This document shows, piece after piece, positions 1 through 8,839 of a stretch of DNA of 64,000 bases. This stretch comes from Sphingomonas sp. BAUL-RG-20F-R05-02 (GTDB lineage Bacteria > Pseudomonadota > Alphaproteobacteria > Sphingomonadales > Sphingomonadaceae): contig NZ_JAKNQH010000010.1 of the NCBI RefSeq assembly GCF_022662305.1, positions 1-64,000 of the forward strand, written 5' to 3'. The notes under the pieces were generated by a model that saw nothing but the letters and a program-made list of their open reading frames with translations, made no database searches and was not told the DNA's origin. A program made the position numbers and the translations under genes. How positions within the stretch are numbered: position 1 is the first letter of the stretch; every line of letters starts with the position of its first letter.

Positions 1-780
1 GCCATAGCCCGGCCCGGCATGCAGGAACTTGGAGCCGATGCGGTTGTCGAGGCCGATGCCGCGCGCGACATCCTGCACGTTGGCGCCGACCTTCTCGCAC
101 AGATCGGCGATTTCGTTGATGAAGGTGATCTTCACCGCGAGGAAGGCGTTGGCGGCGTATTTGGTCAGCTCGGCGCCGCGGCGGTCCATCTCCACGATCG
201 GCGATTTGTTGATGTGGAGCGGACGGTACACCTCCCGCATCACCGCCATGGCGCGCGGATCGTCACCGCCGATGACAATGCGATCGGGCCGCTTGAAATC
301 GTCGATCGCCGCGCCCTCGCGCAGGAATTCGGGGTTGGAGACGACCGCGAACTCGGCGTTCGGATTGGCTTCGCGCATGATCCGCTCGACCTCGTCGCCG
401 GTGCCGACCGGCACGGTGGATTTGTCGACGATGACGGTGAAGCCGGTGATCGCCTGCGCGATCTCGGCAGCGGCGGCATAGACGTAGGACAGGTCGGCAT
501 GGCCGTCGCCGCGCCGCGATGGCGTGCCGACCGCGATGAACACCGCATCCGCGCCAGCAACGCCTGCCTTTACGTCGGTGGTGAACGCCAGCCGCCCGGC
601 GGCGACGTTGCTCGACACGAGATTGTCAAGACCGGGCTCGAAGATCGGGATCTTGCCCGCCTTAAGCGCTTCGATCTTGCGTTCGTCCTTGTCGACGCAC
701 GTCACGTCATGTCCGAAGTCCGCGAAGCATGCTCCGGATACCAGGCCGACATAGCCCGATCCGATCATTGTGACTTTCAT
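1..780 (-). CDS. ugd: UDP-glucose 6-dehydrogenase, 3' part outside window
   Basis: This enzyme oxidises UDP-glucose to UDP-glucuronate with two NAD+, giving a precursor for acidic exopolysaccharide. The reverse strand from the ATG at 778-780 reads a Rossmann start (MKVTMIGSGYVGLVSG), then VGTPSRRGDG, DKSTVPVGTG and NPEFLREG, all typical of the UDP-glucose/GDP-mannose dehydrogenase family. About 260 residues are visible. The window cuts at HAGPGYG, just before the expected catalytic cysteine segment, so the active-site Cys cannot be checked. The gene begins 41 bp after the EpsL-like gene and probably belongs to the same transcription unit, supplying UDP-glucuronate to the glycosyltransferases upstream. 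Confidence 0.93.
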   Translation of the reverse strand, partial: MKVTMIGSGYVGLVSGACFADFGHDVTCVDKDERKIEALKAGKIPIFEPGLDNLVSSNVAAGRLAFTTDVKAGVAGADAVFIAVGTPSRRGDGHADLSYVYAAAAEIAQAITGFTVIVDKSTVPVGTGDEVERIMREANPNAEFAVVSNPEFLREGAAIDDFKRPDRIVIGGDDPRAMAVMREVYRPLHINKSPIVEMDRRGAELTKYAANAFLAVKITFINEIADLCEKVGANVQDVARGIGLDNRIGSKFLHAGPGYG

Positions 781-821
781 GTGAAGAGCCCCCGTTTGTG
801 TTCGTAGAGTGGTGCCGGCGA

Positions 822-2072
822 TTACGAGCCGAAATCGCGCGAAATCGTAAAGGTGAAGGTGTTGGCCGCGTACGGATAATCAACCCGCGTCGAATCGCGT
901 TGGTTATGCTCATAAGTGAGAGCGAGCGAGAATTTTAGCCCGGTCATGTAAGAAAGGCCCGCATTGGCGACAGTCGTTTGCTCGGTTCGGTTCACCGCGA
1001 ACGGATCTGTCGCACGCAGGTCGTAGCGGAACCGACGGTTCTCGCGACTAAGCCCGACGTTCACACTCAGCCTGCCGAACACCGTCTCGCTGACCGACAG
1101 GCTGTACCGCGTCGCCACCACACCGTTGGAGAACAGCAGGGTCTCCGACGAAAAGCCACGCCGGAACGCCGGTTTGACGACCAGCCCCGGCAACGGTGAC
1201 CAGCGTAGTGCGATACTGCCGACCAGCCCCGCGAAATCGGCGTTTAGCACTGATCGATCGTTATGCCTGGTATAGCCGAACGTGCCGTTGATGCTGGTGA
1301 GGCCGGTGATCTGGTAATCGACATGCGACAGGATCGAACTATCGAGCGCATTGCCGCGATACACTTGTACCGCGTTACCGATCAGGACGGGGCGTGCGGA
1401 ATCCCCGGTCGCCTGTGTGCGGGTATATTCGAGCGTTATGCTGTTCCCGCTCCGCGAATAATAGCCGAACCCGCCGCTGCCGGTTACGCGGTCCGAACTG
1501 TACGCGGTGAGCCCGCCACCGGAGAGCGCGATCTTGAGATATTCGAACCGCCCGACCGCACGAAAATCGCCGAGCAGATCGTGCGACGCATCAAGGTTCA
1601 GATCGGTCGTGCTGCGCAATACCCGGCGGGTACTGTTCGAATCCGCGAACGACACCGGCGCATGCAGGTACGACGCGGACGCGTCCACCGTCGCCTGCCC
1701 CGTCTTGTACATCGCACTCAGTTTGCCGATGTAATTGAACGTGTCGACAGCGGGATTGTTGGCGTGGAAGGTCTTGCCCGCCATGGCCTGCGCATCAACC
1801 ACGATCACGCCGATCCGGGTCTGCGCATCGCCGTTCACCGCCAGATAGGTGACGACGTCCTCACCATGATCGGGCAAGCTCTCCCGGATCGCGGGGGGAA
1901 GCCGGAACAGGTTGTCGTCATAGCTGACCGACGCGGTCGGGGTGACGCGGTAGCTTTGCGCAGCCGCGCTCCCGCTCGCGAACAATGCCGCTCCGGCCAG
2001 CAATCCAGCCGCACAGCGCGATCGCGCCTTACCTGGCAGGGTCGATGCGGTGTCGTGTTCGATGACGATCAT
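822..2072 (-). CDS. epsL: EpsL-like outer-membrane beta-barrel protein of the exopolysaccharide locus
   Basis: The product is about 416 residues. It has an N-terminal hydrophobic signal ending near SAAAQS, then SVSYDDNLFR, a motif typical of EpsL/beta-barrel-porin-2 proteins, followed by alternating amphipathic strands up to the C-terminal FTFTISRDFGS. It probably forms an outer-membrane barrel that helps export or anchor the polysaccharide. I chose the ATG at 2072 because it forms an ATGA overlap with the stop of the preceding glycosyltransferase. An in-frame ATG at 2117 would add 15 arginine-rich residues that look like antisense noise. EpsL is known from EpsH/XrtB exosortase loci, which fits the epsD-epsI genes upstream. 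Assignment to EpsL rests on context plus the N-terminal motif. Confidence 0.72.
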   Translation of the reverse strand: MIVIEHDTASTLPGKARSRCAAGLLAGAALFASGSAAAQSYRVTPTASVSYDDNLFRLPPAIRESLPDHGEDVVTYLAVNGDAQTRIGVIVVDAQAMAGKTFHANNPAVDTFNYIGKLSAMYKTGQATVDASASYLHAPVSFADSNSTRRVLRSTTDLNLDASHDLLGDFRAVGRFEYLKIALSGGGLTAYSSDRVTGSGGFGYYSRSGNSITLEYTRTQATGDSARPVLIGNAVQVYRGNALDSSILSHVDYQITGLTSINGTFGYTRHNDRSVLNADFAGLVGSIALRWSPLPGLVVKPAFRRGFSSETLLFSNGVVATRYSLSVSETVFGRLSVNVGLSRENRRFRYDLRATDPFAVNRTEQTTVANAGLSYMTGLKFSLALTYEHNQRDSTRVDYPYAANTFTFTISRDFGS

Positions 2073-3217
2073 GCCGCGACGCCTGCAAACAGTTCCGGAA
2101 ACGTCGTCCGCGCGCACGCCGCCCAGGTAAAGCGTTCCGCGCGCGCACGCGCCGCCGCGCCGCGCGCCGTCCGCGCCGCCGCGTTGCCGGCGAACTCAGC
2201 GATCCGCGCCGCAAACCGATCAAGGTCGTCCGGCGCGACCAGTGCGCCGGTTTCGCCCAACACCTCCGGGATGCCGCCGACCGACGCCGCGATCGAAGGA
2301 CAGCCTTGCGCCGCTGCCTCGACGAGCACAAGCCCGAAGCCTTCGATCTTGCCGGGCAATGCGCGCGCGAACAGCAGGTTCGCGGCGGCGCGCGCATAGA
2401 CACGCTTGATATCGTCGACCGACAGGCGCCCGGCCAGCACCGTGCGGACCCGGTGCGCACGGCCTGCCTCGGCGATCGCCTGCGCATAGCCATCATCCTC
2501 GGCCCGGCCGACGACGACATAGACCGGATCGGCCATGCCATGTCCATCGCGCGCGCGGGCAAGCGCGGCGATCGTATCGAGATGCCCTTTGCGCGGTTCC
2601 AGCCGCCCGACGCTGCAGAACAGCGGCCCATCCGGCACCGACGCAAGCGCCTGATGCTCGAAAGCACCGGCCGCCGGCGGCGCGAACCATTCCCGGCCAA
2701 CGCCAAGGTAGGTGATCGCCTCCCGCACAGGTTGGCCGATCTGCGCGCGGAAGATGTCACGCGTCGCCTGCGAATTGTACGTGACCAGTTCCGCCGCGAG
2801 ATAGGCCCGCCGCACGATCGCGAACATCGCGCTGCCGCGCCGGAACTTGCTCGCCTCGCTGCCGTGCACCATCACGCGGTAACGGAGACCGTGGAACGGC
2901 TGAAGCATCCGCAACACCAACAGGCTGCGGATATCGGCGGCGAGCACGATCGTGTCGGATGGCAGGCGCCGCAAGACACCGAGCAGCCTGGGGGCCGCCG
3001 CCAACGGCACTTTATGGTGGCGCAAGATCAGATGATGTTCGATTCCCGCCGGCAGCATCTCCGCGCCATCGTAGGCGGCTGCGACGACGATCACCCGGTG
3101 TCCGCTCGACACCAATGCGGTGGCGAGTTCGACCGCATAGGTGCCGATGCCACCCGGGAAGGGCGCGTATTCGCAAGTGACGATCATCACCGGCGGGTGG
3201 CCGCGTTGCAACATCAT
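2069..3217 (-). CDS. GT4-type glycosyltransferase
   Basis: The product is about 382 residues. The N-terminal GT-B domain opens with MIVTCEYAPFPGGIGTYAVEL, the usual glycine-rich acceptor-side loop. The C-terminal nucleotide-sugar domain carries VGRLEPRKGHLDTI and, further on, GKIEGFGLVLVEAAAQG, the GT4 E-x7-E region. It should add one sugar to the repeat unit on the cytoplasmic face of the inner membrane. Donor and acceptor cannot be read from sequence. The start at 3217 is chosen for its ATGA overlap with the GT2 gene stop; a further ATG follows directly. The gene is translationally coupled at both ends, so it is an internal member of the polysaccharide operon. Confidence 0.88.
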   Translation of the reverse strand: MMLQRGHPPVMIVTCEYAPFPGGIGTYAVELATALVSSGHRVIVVAAAYDGAEMLPAGIEHHLILRHHKVPLAAAPRLLGVLRRLPSDTIVLAADIRSLLVLRMLQPFHGLRYRVMVHGSEASKFRRGSAMFAIVRRAYLAAELVTYNSQATRDIFRAQIGQPVREAITYLGVGREWFAPPAAGAFEHQALASVPDGPLFCSVGRLEPRKGHLDTIAALARARDGHGMADPVYVVVGRAEDDGYAQAIAEAGRAHRVRTVLAGRLSVDDIKRVYARAAANLLFARALPGKIEGFGLVLVEAAAQGCPSIAASVGGIPEVLGETGALVAPDDLDRFAARIAEFAGNAAARTARGAAARARAERFTWAACARTTFPELFAGVAA

Positions 3218-4170
3218 GCGACGCCCAGCGCCGCTTGACGCGCCCGCCCACCCGCGCCCAGCATCTTCAGCGCGAGCCTGGGGAACAGGCTTGTTGCGAC
3301 GAGCGACTGCCAAGCGCGCCAGTTAAGCGGATCGAGCCGCACCGCCAGCCGCAACAGCCGCACCGCGCCCGCCGGGTCGTTGAGCAGGAAACGATGGTTG
3401 CCGAGCTTGCGCGCACGCTCCGCCAGGCGGCGCGGCACCAGCGGCAACAGCGCAGGCGCGTCCGCCGCCGCCTTCAAAGCGACATAGGCGTGGTGCGCCA
3501 TCAGATCCTTGCGCCCACCGGTGATGCTGGTACCGCGCTGTCGCTTATACAGGAGCGGCATGTCGACCAACGCGAAGCGGGTCACGCCCGCGAGCCGAAG
3601 ATAGAAGTCGGTGTCCTCGAAGACACGCACCGCCGCGTCGAACCCATTCGCCGCGTCATAAGCATCGCGGCGCAACAGCGTCGTGGACGGGATGATCGGT
3701 GGATCGTTGAGGAAATAGGTGCGCGACAGATCAGCCTCGGCGGTGATGTCCAGCACGCCCGCGCGCCGCGCCGCGCCAACGTCGCCATCGGGAAACACGT
3801 AGAAATCGGCGTAGACCAAGCCGACGGCGGCGTCCCCCGCCAGCACAGGCATTTGCCGTTCGAGCTTGTCGGGTGTCCACAGATCGTCACCATCAAGGAT
3901 GGCGAGCACCGGCGCACGCGTTTCGGCGATCGCGCGGCGGCGCTGGCCGGGTACACCCACCCCGCCCTCACCGTACAGGACGCAGATTCGCGCGTCCCAC
4001 CGTTCCAGATCGCGTAGAACCGCGAGGGTCGCGGGATCTGAACCGTCGTCGGCGATCACCACCGCTTCGATCAGGTCAGCACGGGTCTGGTCCAGCACGC
4101 TGCGCACCGCCGCGCCGATATACGGGCCCTCGTTATAACAGGTCATGATAACCGCGACTGTCAGCGACAT
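3214..4170 (-). CDS. GT2-family glycosyltransferase
   Basis: The product is about 318 residues with a GT-A fold. The N-terminus VAVIMTCYNEGPYIGAAVRS is followed by VVIADDGSDP, and the metal-binding motif appears as LAILDGDDLW. A downstream VFEDTDFYLRL matches the ED acceptor-side motif of family 2. The ATG at 4170 is preceded by GGAGAT at a good distance. The open frame runs on to 4305, but that stretch is arginine and proline rich without domain similarity. It is likely to transfer a sugar in repeat-unit assembly. About 170 bp separate it from the upstream GT4 gene and I see no clear promoter or terminator there. Confidence 0.87.
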   Translation of the reverse strand: MSLTVAVIMTCYNEGPYIGAAVRSVLDQTRADLIEAVVIADDGSDPATLAVLRDLERWDARICVLYGEGGVGVPGQRRRAIAETRAPVLAILDGDDLWTPDKLERQMPVLAGDAAVGLVYADFYVFPDGDVGAARRAGVLDITAEADLSRTYFLNDPPIIPSTTLLRRDAYDAANGFDAAVRVFEDTDFYLRLAGVTRFALVDMPLLYKRQRGTSITGGRKDLMAHHAYVALKAAADAPALLPLVPRRLAERARKLGNHRFLLNDPAGAVRLLRLAVRLDPLNWRAWQSLVATSLFPRLALKMLGAGGRARQAALGVA

Positions 4171-4342
4171 GGCAGTATCTCCGGACAACATGCGTGCCGA
4201 GACACGCGGGCGGACAAGGCGAACGTGCGGGACATCACTCAGGCGAGCCGGGCCGAGCGGCGCGGGCTGCGCACGATGCGCATATCCACACGAGGCGCCA
4301 GGCATGCTGGCGGCGCCAGTCGCAGGCCACGCGCGGTCGCCG

Positions 4343-5593
4343 TCATGCCCGCGTTTCGATCAGATCGTTGGCACGCACGGGCTCGGCGACGGCTGTACCC
4401 GTACGGTCGATGGCGTCTATCGCAGCAAGTGTGCGGGCAGCGATCGCGTCGATCCCGATATTTTCCTGCGCGAACGCGCGCGCCGCCAGCGACATTTCAC
4501 GCCGCGCCGCCGCGCTCAGATCGAGCGCACGGCGCATCGCCGCAACGAACGCCTGTGGGGTGGAGTCTTCCACGATGAAGCCGTTCCACCCGTCCGAAAC
4601 GACCTCCTCGACTCCGCTTGCCTTGAACACGATCGGGATGACACCCGCCGACATCGCTTCGAGCAGGGCGTTGGACTGCCCTTCGCGTTTGGAGGCGCAC
4701 ACGAAGAAATCGCTCACCTGCAATTCGGGATAGACGTCCGCGACGAACCCGGCGAACGACACTGCGGAGGGATGCGACGAAGCCGCCGCGATCGGGGCGA
4801 GCCGGTCCTTTTCGGGTCCGTCACCAACCAGGCGAAGATGCACTCCGGCACCTTCCGCAGCGAGCCGCATCGCCGCTTGATAGAGCACATCGACGTTCTT
4901 GTCGGGGTGGAGGCGCGCCGCATAAATGAAACGACGGCCGCTTCGCGTGGCGATCGCAGCCTCCAGCAACGTCATTGCCGGCAACGCAACGCCGTTGGGA
5001 AATTTGGCGATGCGTTCCCGCGCGATATCGAGCTTGCGCAATTCGCTGGCGATCTGCGTGCTGTTGGCGACGAACAGATCGACCCGTCGCCGCAACAGCC
5101 GCTCGACCCAATGACCATATAGGTATTTCTTGGCGCGCAGCGCCGCGAACTCGGACGCTTCGCCGCCGCCGCCGAGCTTGATCAGCAGCGGCGAGCCGAG
5201 CCGCATCGCCGCCAGCGCCGGCCCCAACGCATGCAGTCGGGCGTGAAACACGTACACTGGCACGCTGCGCCAGCGGGCGTCACGCAATCGCCACGGCACC
5301 CACAGGCTCCACGCGAGGAACGCCAGCAAGTTGCGCCCGCCAAGGTTCGGATAGGCCGACAACCGCTTGCGCACGATGCGGCCGAACACCGCCTCTTCGA
5401 CCGCGGGCACATCCCGCGCCACGGTCGGCGCGATGAGCGTGACGGTCACGCCGCGCCGGCCGAGCGCTTCGGCGAGGATCAGTGCTTGCCGCTCCGCCCC
5501 GCCGTAGCTGTCGGGGAAATAGGCCGCTACGACGAGGATGAGCGATCGCTCGCGCGTGTCCGCCGGCTTTCGCGCATCCTCGTCGTCGCCCAT
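4343..5593 (-). CDS. GT4-type glycosyltransferase
   Basis: The product is about 416 residues. The N-terminal domain contains VVAAYFPDSYGGAERQALIL, and the donor domain has FIYAARLHPDKNVDVLYQA, then SKREGQSNALLEAMSAGVIP and a VSDGWNGFIV region. Together these are a standard GT4 layout. The start at 5593 forms a TAATG overlap with the stop of the GH16 gene. The first 20 residues (MGDDEDARKPADTRERS) are hydrophilic, so the enzyme is predicted cytoplasmic or peripheral. It is one of three GT4 proteins in this operon, and together with the GT2 enzyme they imply a repeat unit of at least four or five sugars. That sugar count is an inference. Confidence 0.88.
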   Translation of the reverse strand: MGDDEDARKPADTRERSLILVVAAYFPDSYGGAERQALILAEALGRRGVTVTLIAPTVARDVPAVEEAVFGRIVRKRLSAYPNLGGRNLLAFLAWSLWVPWRLRDARWRSVPVYVFHARLHALGPALAAMRLGSPLLIKLGGGGEASEFAALRAKKYLYGHWVERLLRRRVDLFVANSTQIASELRKLDIARERIAKFPNGVALPAMTLLEAAIATRSGRRFIYAARLHPDKNVDVLYQAAMRLAAEGAGVHLRLVGDGPEKDRLAPIAAASSHPSAVSFAGFVADVYPELQVSDFFVCASKREGQSNALLEAMSAGVIPIVFKASGVEEVVSDGWNGFIVEDSTPQAFVAAMRRALDLSAAARREMSLAARAFAQENIGIDAIAARTLAAIDAIDRTGTAVAEPVRANDLIETRA

Positions 5594-6450
5594 TATTTCC
5601 AGACCTTTACGTAGTCGAACAGGACCGTTTGCGGCAACGTCGCCGGTGTGTCCTTCGGATTGATCGAAAGCGTCAGGTTGAAGTAGAACGGACGCGTGAA
5701 ATAATCCGCGTCCGCTGCAATTCGGCTGACTTCCTTGCCGTCCATGTAAATGACGATCGCAGGCTTGCCGCCCAGCGTCGCAACCCCGCGCAGGTCCGCA
5801 CCATAGGTGTGCCAACCAAAGTCAGCGATGGCGTTCATGCCGGTATAGTCGTTATGCTGGGTATGGCCTTTTTTCTCGTTCGGCCCCCAGCGGTGGATCG
5901 TGTGATGATGGCCGCGCTTGTCGCTCGAACCGTAATATTCGATCGCGTCGACCTCGAGATGCCCGCGCTTTGACGGCAGATCCGGCGTCAGCAGCCAGAA
6001 CGCCGCCCACGTGCCCTTCGCCTCGGGAAAACGCGCCTTCGTCTCGAAATAGCAAGCGGTGCACGAGAAGCCATTCGCTCCCGGCACTACCGGCGCACCG
6101 TCATATGCCTGGCTGCTGTTGACCGACTGAACGTGCCCGCTGTGGATCCCGGCATCGTCCTTATACGCCTGAATCGCCAGCGCACCGCTTTGGTTCTGAT
6201 ACGCGCGACCGCCTGCGGCGTCGAACTTCTCCAGACCAACGTTGGTGTGCTGCTTTGCCCACAAGACCGGACCGGAAAACGGTCGCGGCGTATTGAACTT
6301 CTCGCCATAGACCTGTTTCGATTTACCCAGGTCCAACACAGCACCGCGCTGTGCCTCGCTCCATCCGTTGTCGGCGAACGCTGCGCACGGCCACAAAGCC
6401 AAAGCGCACACTGCGCCCTTAATGCCAGCACGCTTGATCGTTCCTACCAT
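5593..6450 (-). CDS. Secreted GH16-family glycoside hydrolase in the exopolysaccharide operon
   Basis: The product is about 285 residues. It has a cleavable signal peptide (hydrophobic core GAVCALALWPCAAFA) followed by a GH16 jelly-roll. The catalytic signature reads EVDAIE within GHLEVDAIEYYG, where the first Glu would be nucleophile and the second acid/base. WAAFWLL upstream and FDYVKVWK at the C-terminus are also typical. The start at 6450 has a very strong ribosome site (AGGAGGAAGG). GH16 enzymes cut beta-1,3, beta-1,4 and galactan linkages. Placed between glycosyltransferase genes it probably trims, releases or length-controls the cell's own polysaccharide in the periplasm. The substrate is unknown. 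Confidence 0.88.
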   Translation of the reverse strand: MVGTIKRAGIKGAVCALALWPCAAFADNGWSEAQRGAVLDLGKSKQVYGEKFNTPRPFSGPVLWAKQHTNVGLEKFDAAGGRAYQNQSGALAIQAYKDDAGIHSGHVQSVNSSQAYDGAPVVPGANGFSCTACYFETKARFPEAKGTWAAFWLLTPDLPSKRGHLEVDAIEYYGSSDKRGHHHTIHRWGPNEKKGHTQHNDYTGMNAIADFGWHTYGADLRGVATLGGKPAIVIYMDGKEVSRIAADADYFTRPFYFNLTLSINPKDTPATLPQTVLFDYVKVWK

Positions 6451-6670
6451 AACCTTCCTCCTGCAAGAGGACATTCGCAAGCACCCGCTGCCAGCCAACG
6501 CTCTCGTCCAAGACAATATAGAAGGTTTAGTTTATTGATTACGCAGATAGGCATCCGCAGTACTGCGGAATAGATGACAAATCTTAGATATATAAACGAA
6601 TGATTCACCAAGAATCTTTCAAATTACGACTTTTTACAGTCGTCCCCCTTGCCAGAACTCTCACCGCTCT
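6451..6670. other. Intergenic region upstream of the GH16 gene
   Basis: This 220-bp stretch is clearly more AT rich than its neighbours. It holds no convincing gene. A weak 6-bp stem (ACGACT at 6626-6631 with AGTCGT at 6638-6643) lies just after the stop of the GT4 gene on the minus strand, but no T-run follows it. The AT-rich part and the strong ribosome site of the GH16 gene suggest a promoter for the GH16-GT-EpsL segment. I could not pick out a trustworthy -35/-10 pair. Confidence 0.4.
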
Positions 6671-7939
6671 TCAGGCGCAGCGATATACGGCCTGCTGCGC
6701 GCGCGCATCTTCACGCGCGCCCATCCGTGCCACGACGCGGGGAAGCGCCAACGTTTCACGATACGCTTCGTCAAGTTGCGCGAACATCGACGGGAACTTC
6801 CAATCCTCGACCGGGGCAGTCGATGCCGCCTGAGTCATGTCTTTCAGCCGACCGGTATCGTTCACCAGCGCAACCGCTTCGCTCGCGACCGCCTGCGCAT
6901 CCTTGCTGCGCACGACGATACCGTTGCGCCCGCTGTCGATGATCTCCTCGATCCCTCGCAAAGGACTGACGACCGCCGGCTTGCCACCTGCAAGGCTCTG
7001 CACGATCGTGCGCGGCAGTCCTTCCCGCAAAGACGCGAGCGTTGAAACGTCGGCCAGTGCGACAAGCCGCTCCGGATCGGACCTGTGGCCAAGCAACTTG
7101 ACCCGATCGCCGACGCCAAGCGAGTGAATCAACGCCGCAAGAATTTCATTATCCGGTCCATCGCCGGCAAGCAGCAGGCGGATGTTTTCGCCCGGACGCG
7201 TCACCCGGGCGAAGCCGGTAATGAATTCCGCCTGCCGCTTGCGTGCCTCCAGCACCGCCATCATCAGGATCGTCCGTGGCTTCTCCGCCGTCGGGCCGAC
7301 GCCCAGCATCCCGCGCCAGTCGTCGGGCATCGTCGCGGTCTGAAATCTCTCGATATTCATGCCCGAGCGCACAACCGAATGGAGTCGCTGACCGCCAAGA
7401 CGCGCCAGTGCGTAGGCGCGGCGCGTGCCGTGGCTGACGTGGATGAAGTGATCGGTCATCGGCGCGGCGATGTGCTCGGCGGTAAGGTAGACCAGCTTTT
7501 CCGCCAGGCCGACATTGCTGAACGGCAGGATATGGACGCCATGCACGATCGCCGGTACTTTTGCATTGCTCGCCGCGAGGCGCCCGACGATGCCGGCCTT
7601 GCTGGTGTGCGTGTGGACGATATCGGCCTGCACCTCGTCGAACAACGTCGACAGCTTGCGGTAGGCGGCAAGGTCGTCCTGAGCGGATACCTCCCGCACC
7701 AGTTCGCTAACCAGATGCACGCGCACCGGTGTGCCGCGACCCGCATATTCCTCAACGTCGGAGGATCGGCCACAGAACAGATGCACAATGTGCCCCGACT
7801 GCGCCTGGTGGACACACGAGGCCCAGGTATTCTCTTCAGCACCGCCAGACCGGTTCATGCGAGTCTGTACGTGCGCAATCACAAGCGGCCGCCCAAGACG
7901 TGCAGGTTCGCTAAACTGATTATGCGATAGCTTACCCAT
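6671..7939 (-). CDS. GT4-type glycosyltransferase
   Basis: The product is about 422 residues. The N-terminal domain shows VIAHVQTRMNRSGGAEENTW and DIVHTHTSKAGIVGRLAA, and the C-terminal domain shows LLLAGDGPDNEILAAL and SLREGLPRTIVQSLAGGKP, followed by a GIEEIIDSGRNG segment. These are GT4 features of capsule and exopolysaccharide transferases. The ATG at 7939 is preceded by AAAGGGAATC; a GTG directly before it is less likely. The 180 bp upstream are AT rich and contain a 9-bp inverted repeat, so this gene may start its own transcript rather than read on from epsI. Confidence 0.87.
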   Translation of the reverse strand: MGKLSHNQFSEPARLGRPLVIAHVQTRMNRSGGAEENTWASCVHQAQSGHIVHLFCGRSSDVEEYAGRGTPVRVHLVSELVREVSAQDDLAAYRKLSTLFDEVQADIVHTHTSKAGIVGRLAASNAKVPAIVHGVHILPFSNVGLAEKLVYLTAEHIAAPMTDHFIHVSHGTRRAYALARLGGQRLHSVVRSGMNIERFQTATMPDDWRGMLGVGPTAEKPRTILMMAVLEARKRQAEFITGFARVTRPGENIRLLLAGDGPDNEILAALIHSLGVGDRVKLLGHRSDPERLVALADVSTLASLREGLPRTIVQSLAGGKPAVVSPLRGIEEIIDSGRNGIVVRSKDAQAVASEAVALVNDTGRLKDMTQAASTAPVEDWKFPSMFAQLDEAYRETLALPRVVARMGAREDARAQQAVYRCA

Positions 7940-7971
7940 CACGATTCCCTTTAATTACCCCACATCATTTA

Positions 7972-8000
7972 AAATTACGAAGGATATCCAATCGTAATTT
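7972..8000. repeat. 9-bp perfect inverted repeat upstream of a glycosyltransferase gene
   Basis: AAATTACGA (7972-7980) and TCGTAATTT (7992-8000) are perfect inverted copies separated by 11 bp that contain GGATATCC. The element ends 33 bp before the GT4 start codon on the minus strand, in an AT-rich gap between epsI and that gene. The low GC content of the stem and the absence of a following T-run favour a protein-binding operator over a terminator. The regulator is unknown. Confidence 0.5.
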
Positions 8001-8119
8001 GAAGCAACAATGTAAGTCTTATCCCGTTATTGCAGATCGTATCGCAGGTTGGCGACGTGACCTTCGAGTATCATGTTATACGTAGGTATATACACGTAAC
8101 CCGGTCAGTCAGACTGTTG

Positions 8120-8839
8120 TTAGATCGACTTCGGATGTTTATTGACGAGGATCTCGCCCAGCGGCGCACTCGCGGTCTGGACCAGTTCCCGGAAAAAACG
8201 GGCAAGCAGATTGGCTGGCGTGGTCGCTCCGCCCTGCGCGATGTCATCTTCCAAAAACGAAGCCCTGACCATCACGCCGTCGGGAAGATGCATGGCGAGG
8301 CTTTGCCGGAACAAGGCCGCACGAACAGCCAGGGATCCGGACGGCACGGCATTTCCAATTCGCATGAAATAGCCGACGCGCTCGCGACGCTCCTCGCGCT
8401 GGCCGACGAACTGGGTGAGGGTGACGTTGTCGCCAGCCGGTCCTAAAGCGATCGGCGCAAGCCGTTTCACGTGGAAGCCTTGCGTCGCATAACAGAATTC
8501 CGGCCAGTGGAACCGCTCCTCCTGACGCACTTCGCGCTTGTACGCGATGTTGAGCATGATGCGCGGCAGCACCGGCGAAACATAATCGCGCTCGATCACG
8601 CGGTCATACATTTCCAGCGCCTGCGAGAACGCAATGTCCACCACGACCGGATCGATCATGTCGGCGCGCGCAGCCTGTAAATGCCACGAGCCGAGTTGCG
8701 CCGGAAGGTGCGTCAGAATGGTACCTCGCCCAACCGGCACCTCCTGCTGCGCCCGCCGAAAGGCGATCGCTCCGGCCGATGCGGTTGCGGCAAGCCCGGC
8801 GAACACACCCGCTCCGATCAGGTCACGCCGGCGCATCAT
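8120..8839 (-). CDS. epsI: EpsI-family exosortase-associated protein
   Basis: The product is 239 residues with a Tat-like or simple N-terminal anchor (MMRRRDLIGAGVFAGLAAT). The body fits the EpsI family. The first conserved block is LPAQLGSWHL. The second is HWPEFCYATQGF, which carries the single conserved cysteine of the family (commonly HSPxxCxPG-like). EpsI proteins sit next to, or are fused to, exosortases and are thought to help sorting or polysaccharide-linked surface assembly, though the mechanism is not established. The start forms an ATGA overlap with the exosortase stop, so translation is coupled. An ATG three bases further downstream is also possible. Confidence 0.85.
   Translation of the reverse strand: MMRRRDLIGAGVFAGLAATASAGAIAFRRAQQEVPVGRGTILTHLPAQLGSWHLQAARADMIDPVVVDIAFSQALEMYDRVIERDYVSPVLPRIMLNIAYKREVRQEERFHWPEFCYATQGFHVKRLAPIALGPAGDNVTLTQFVGQREERRERVGYFMRIGNAVPSGSLAVRAALFRQSLAMHLPDGVMVRASFLEDDIAQGGATTPANLLARFFRELVQTASAPLGEILVNKHPKSI

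Noticed and set aside
1263..2399. Long plus-strand open frame opposite epsL and a glycosyltransferase
   Set aside because: It is antisense to two well-supported genes, is Arg and Ala rich and has no domain. It results from third-position GC bias.
6626..6643. Small hairpin after a glycosyltransferase gene as terminator
   Set aside because: The stem has only 6 bp and low GC content, and no T-run follows on the minus strand.
8076..8099. Imperfect inverted repeat around TACGT and ACGTA downstream of epsI
   Set aside because: The arms need an extra base to align, and the stretch is AT rich; it is not distinguishable from chance.
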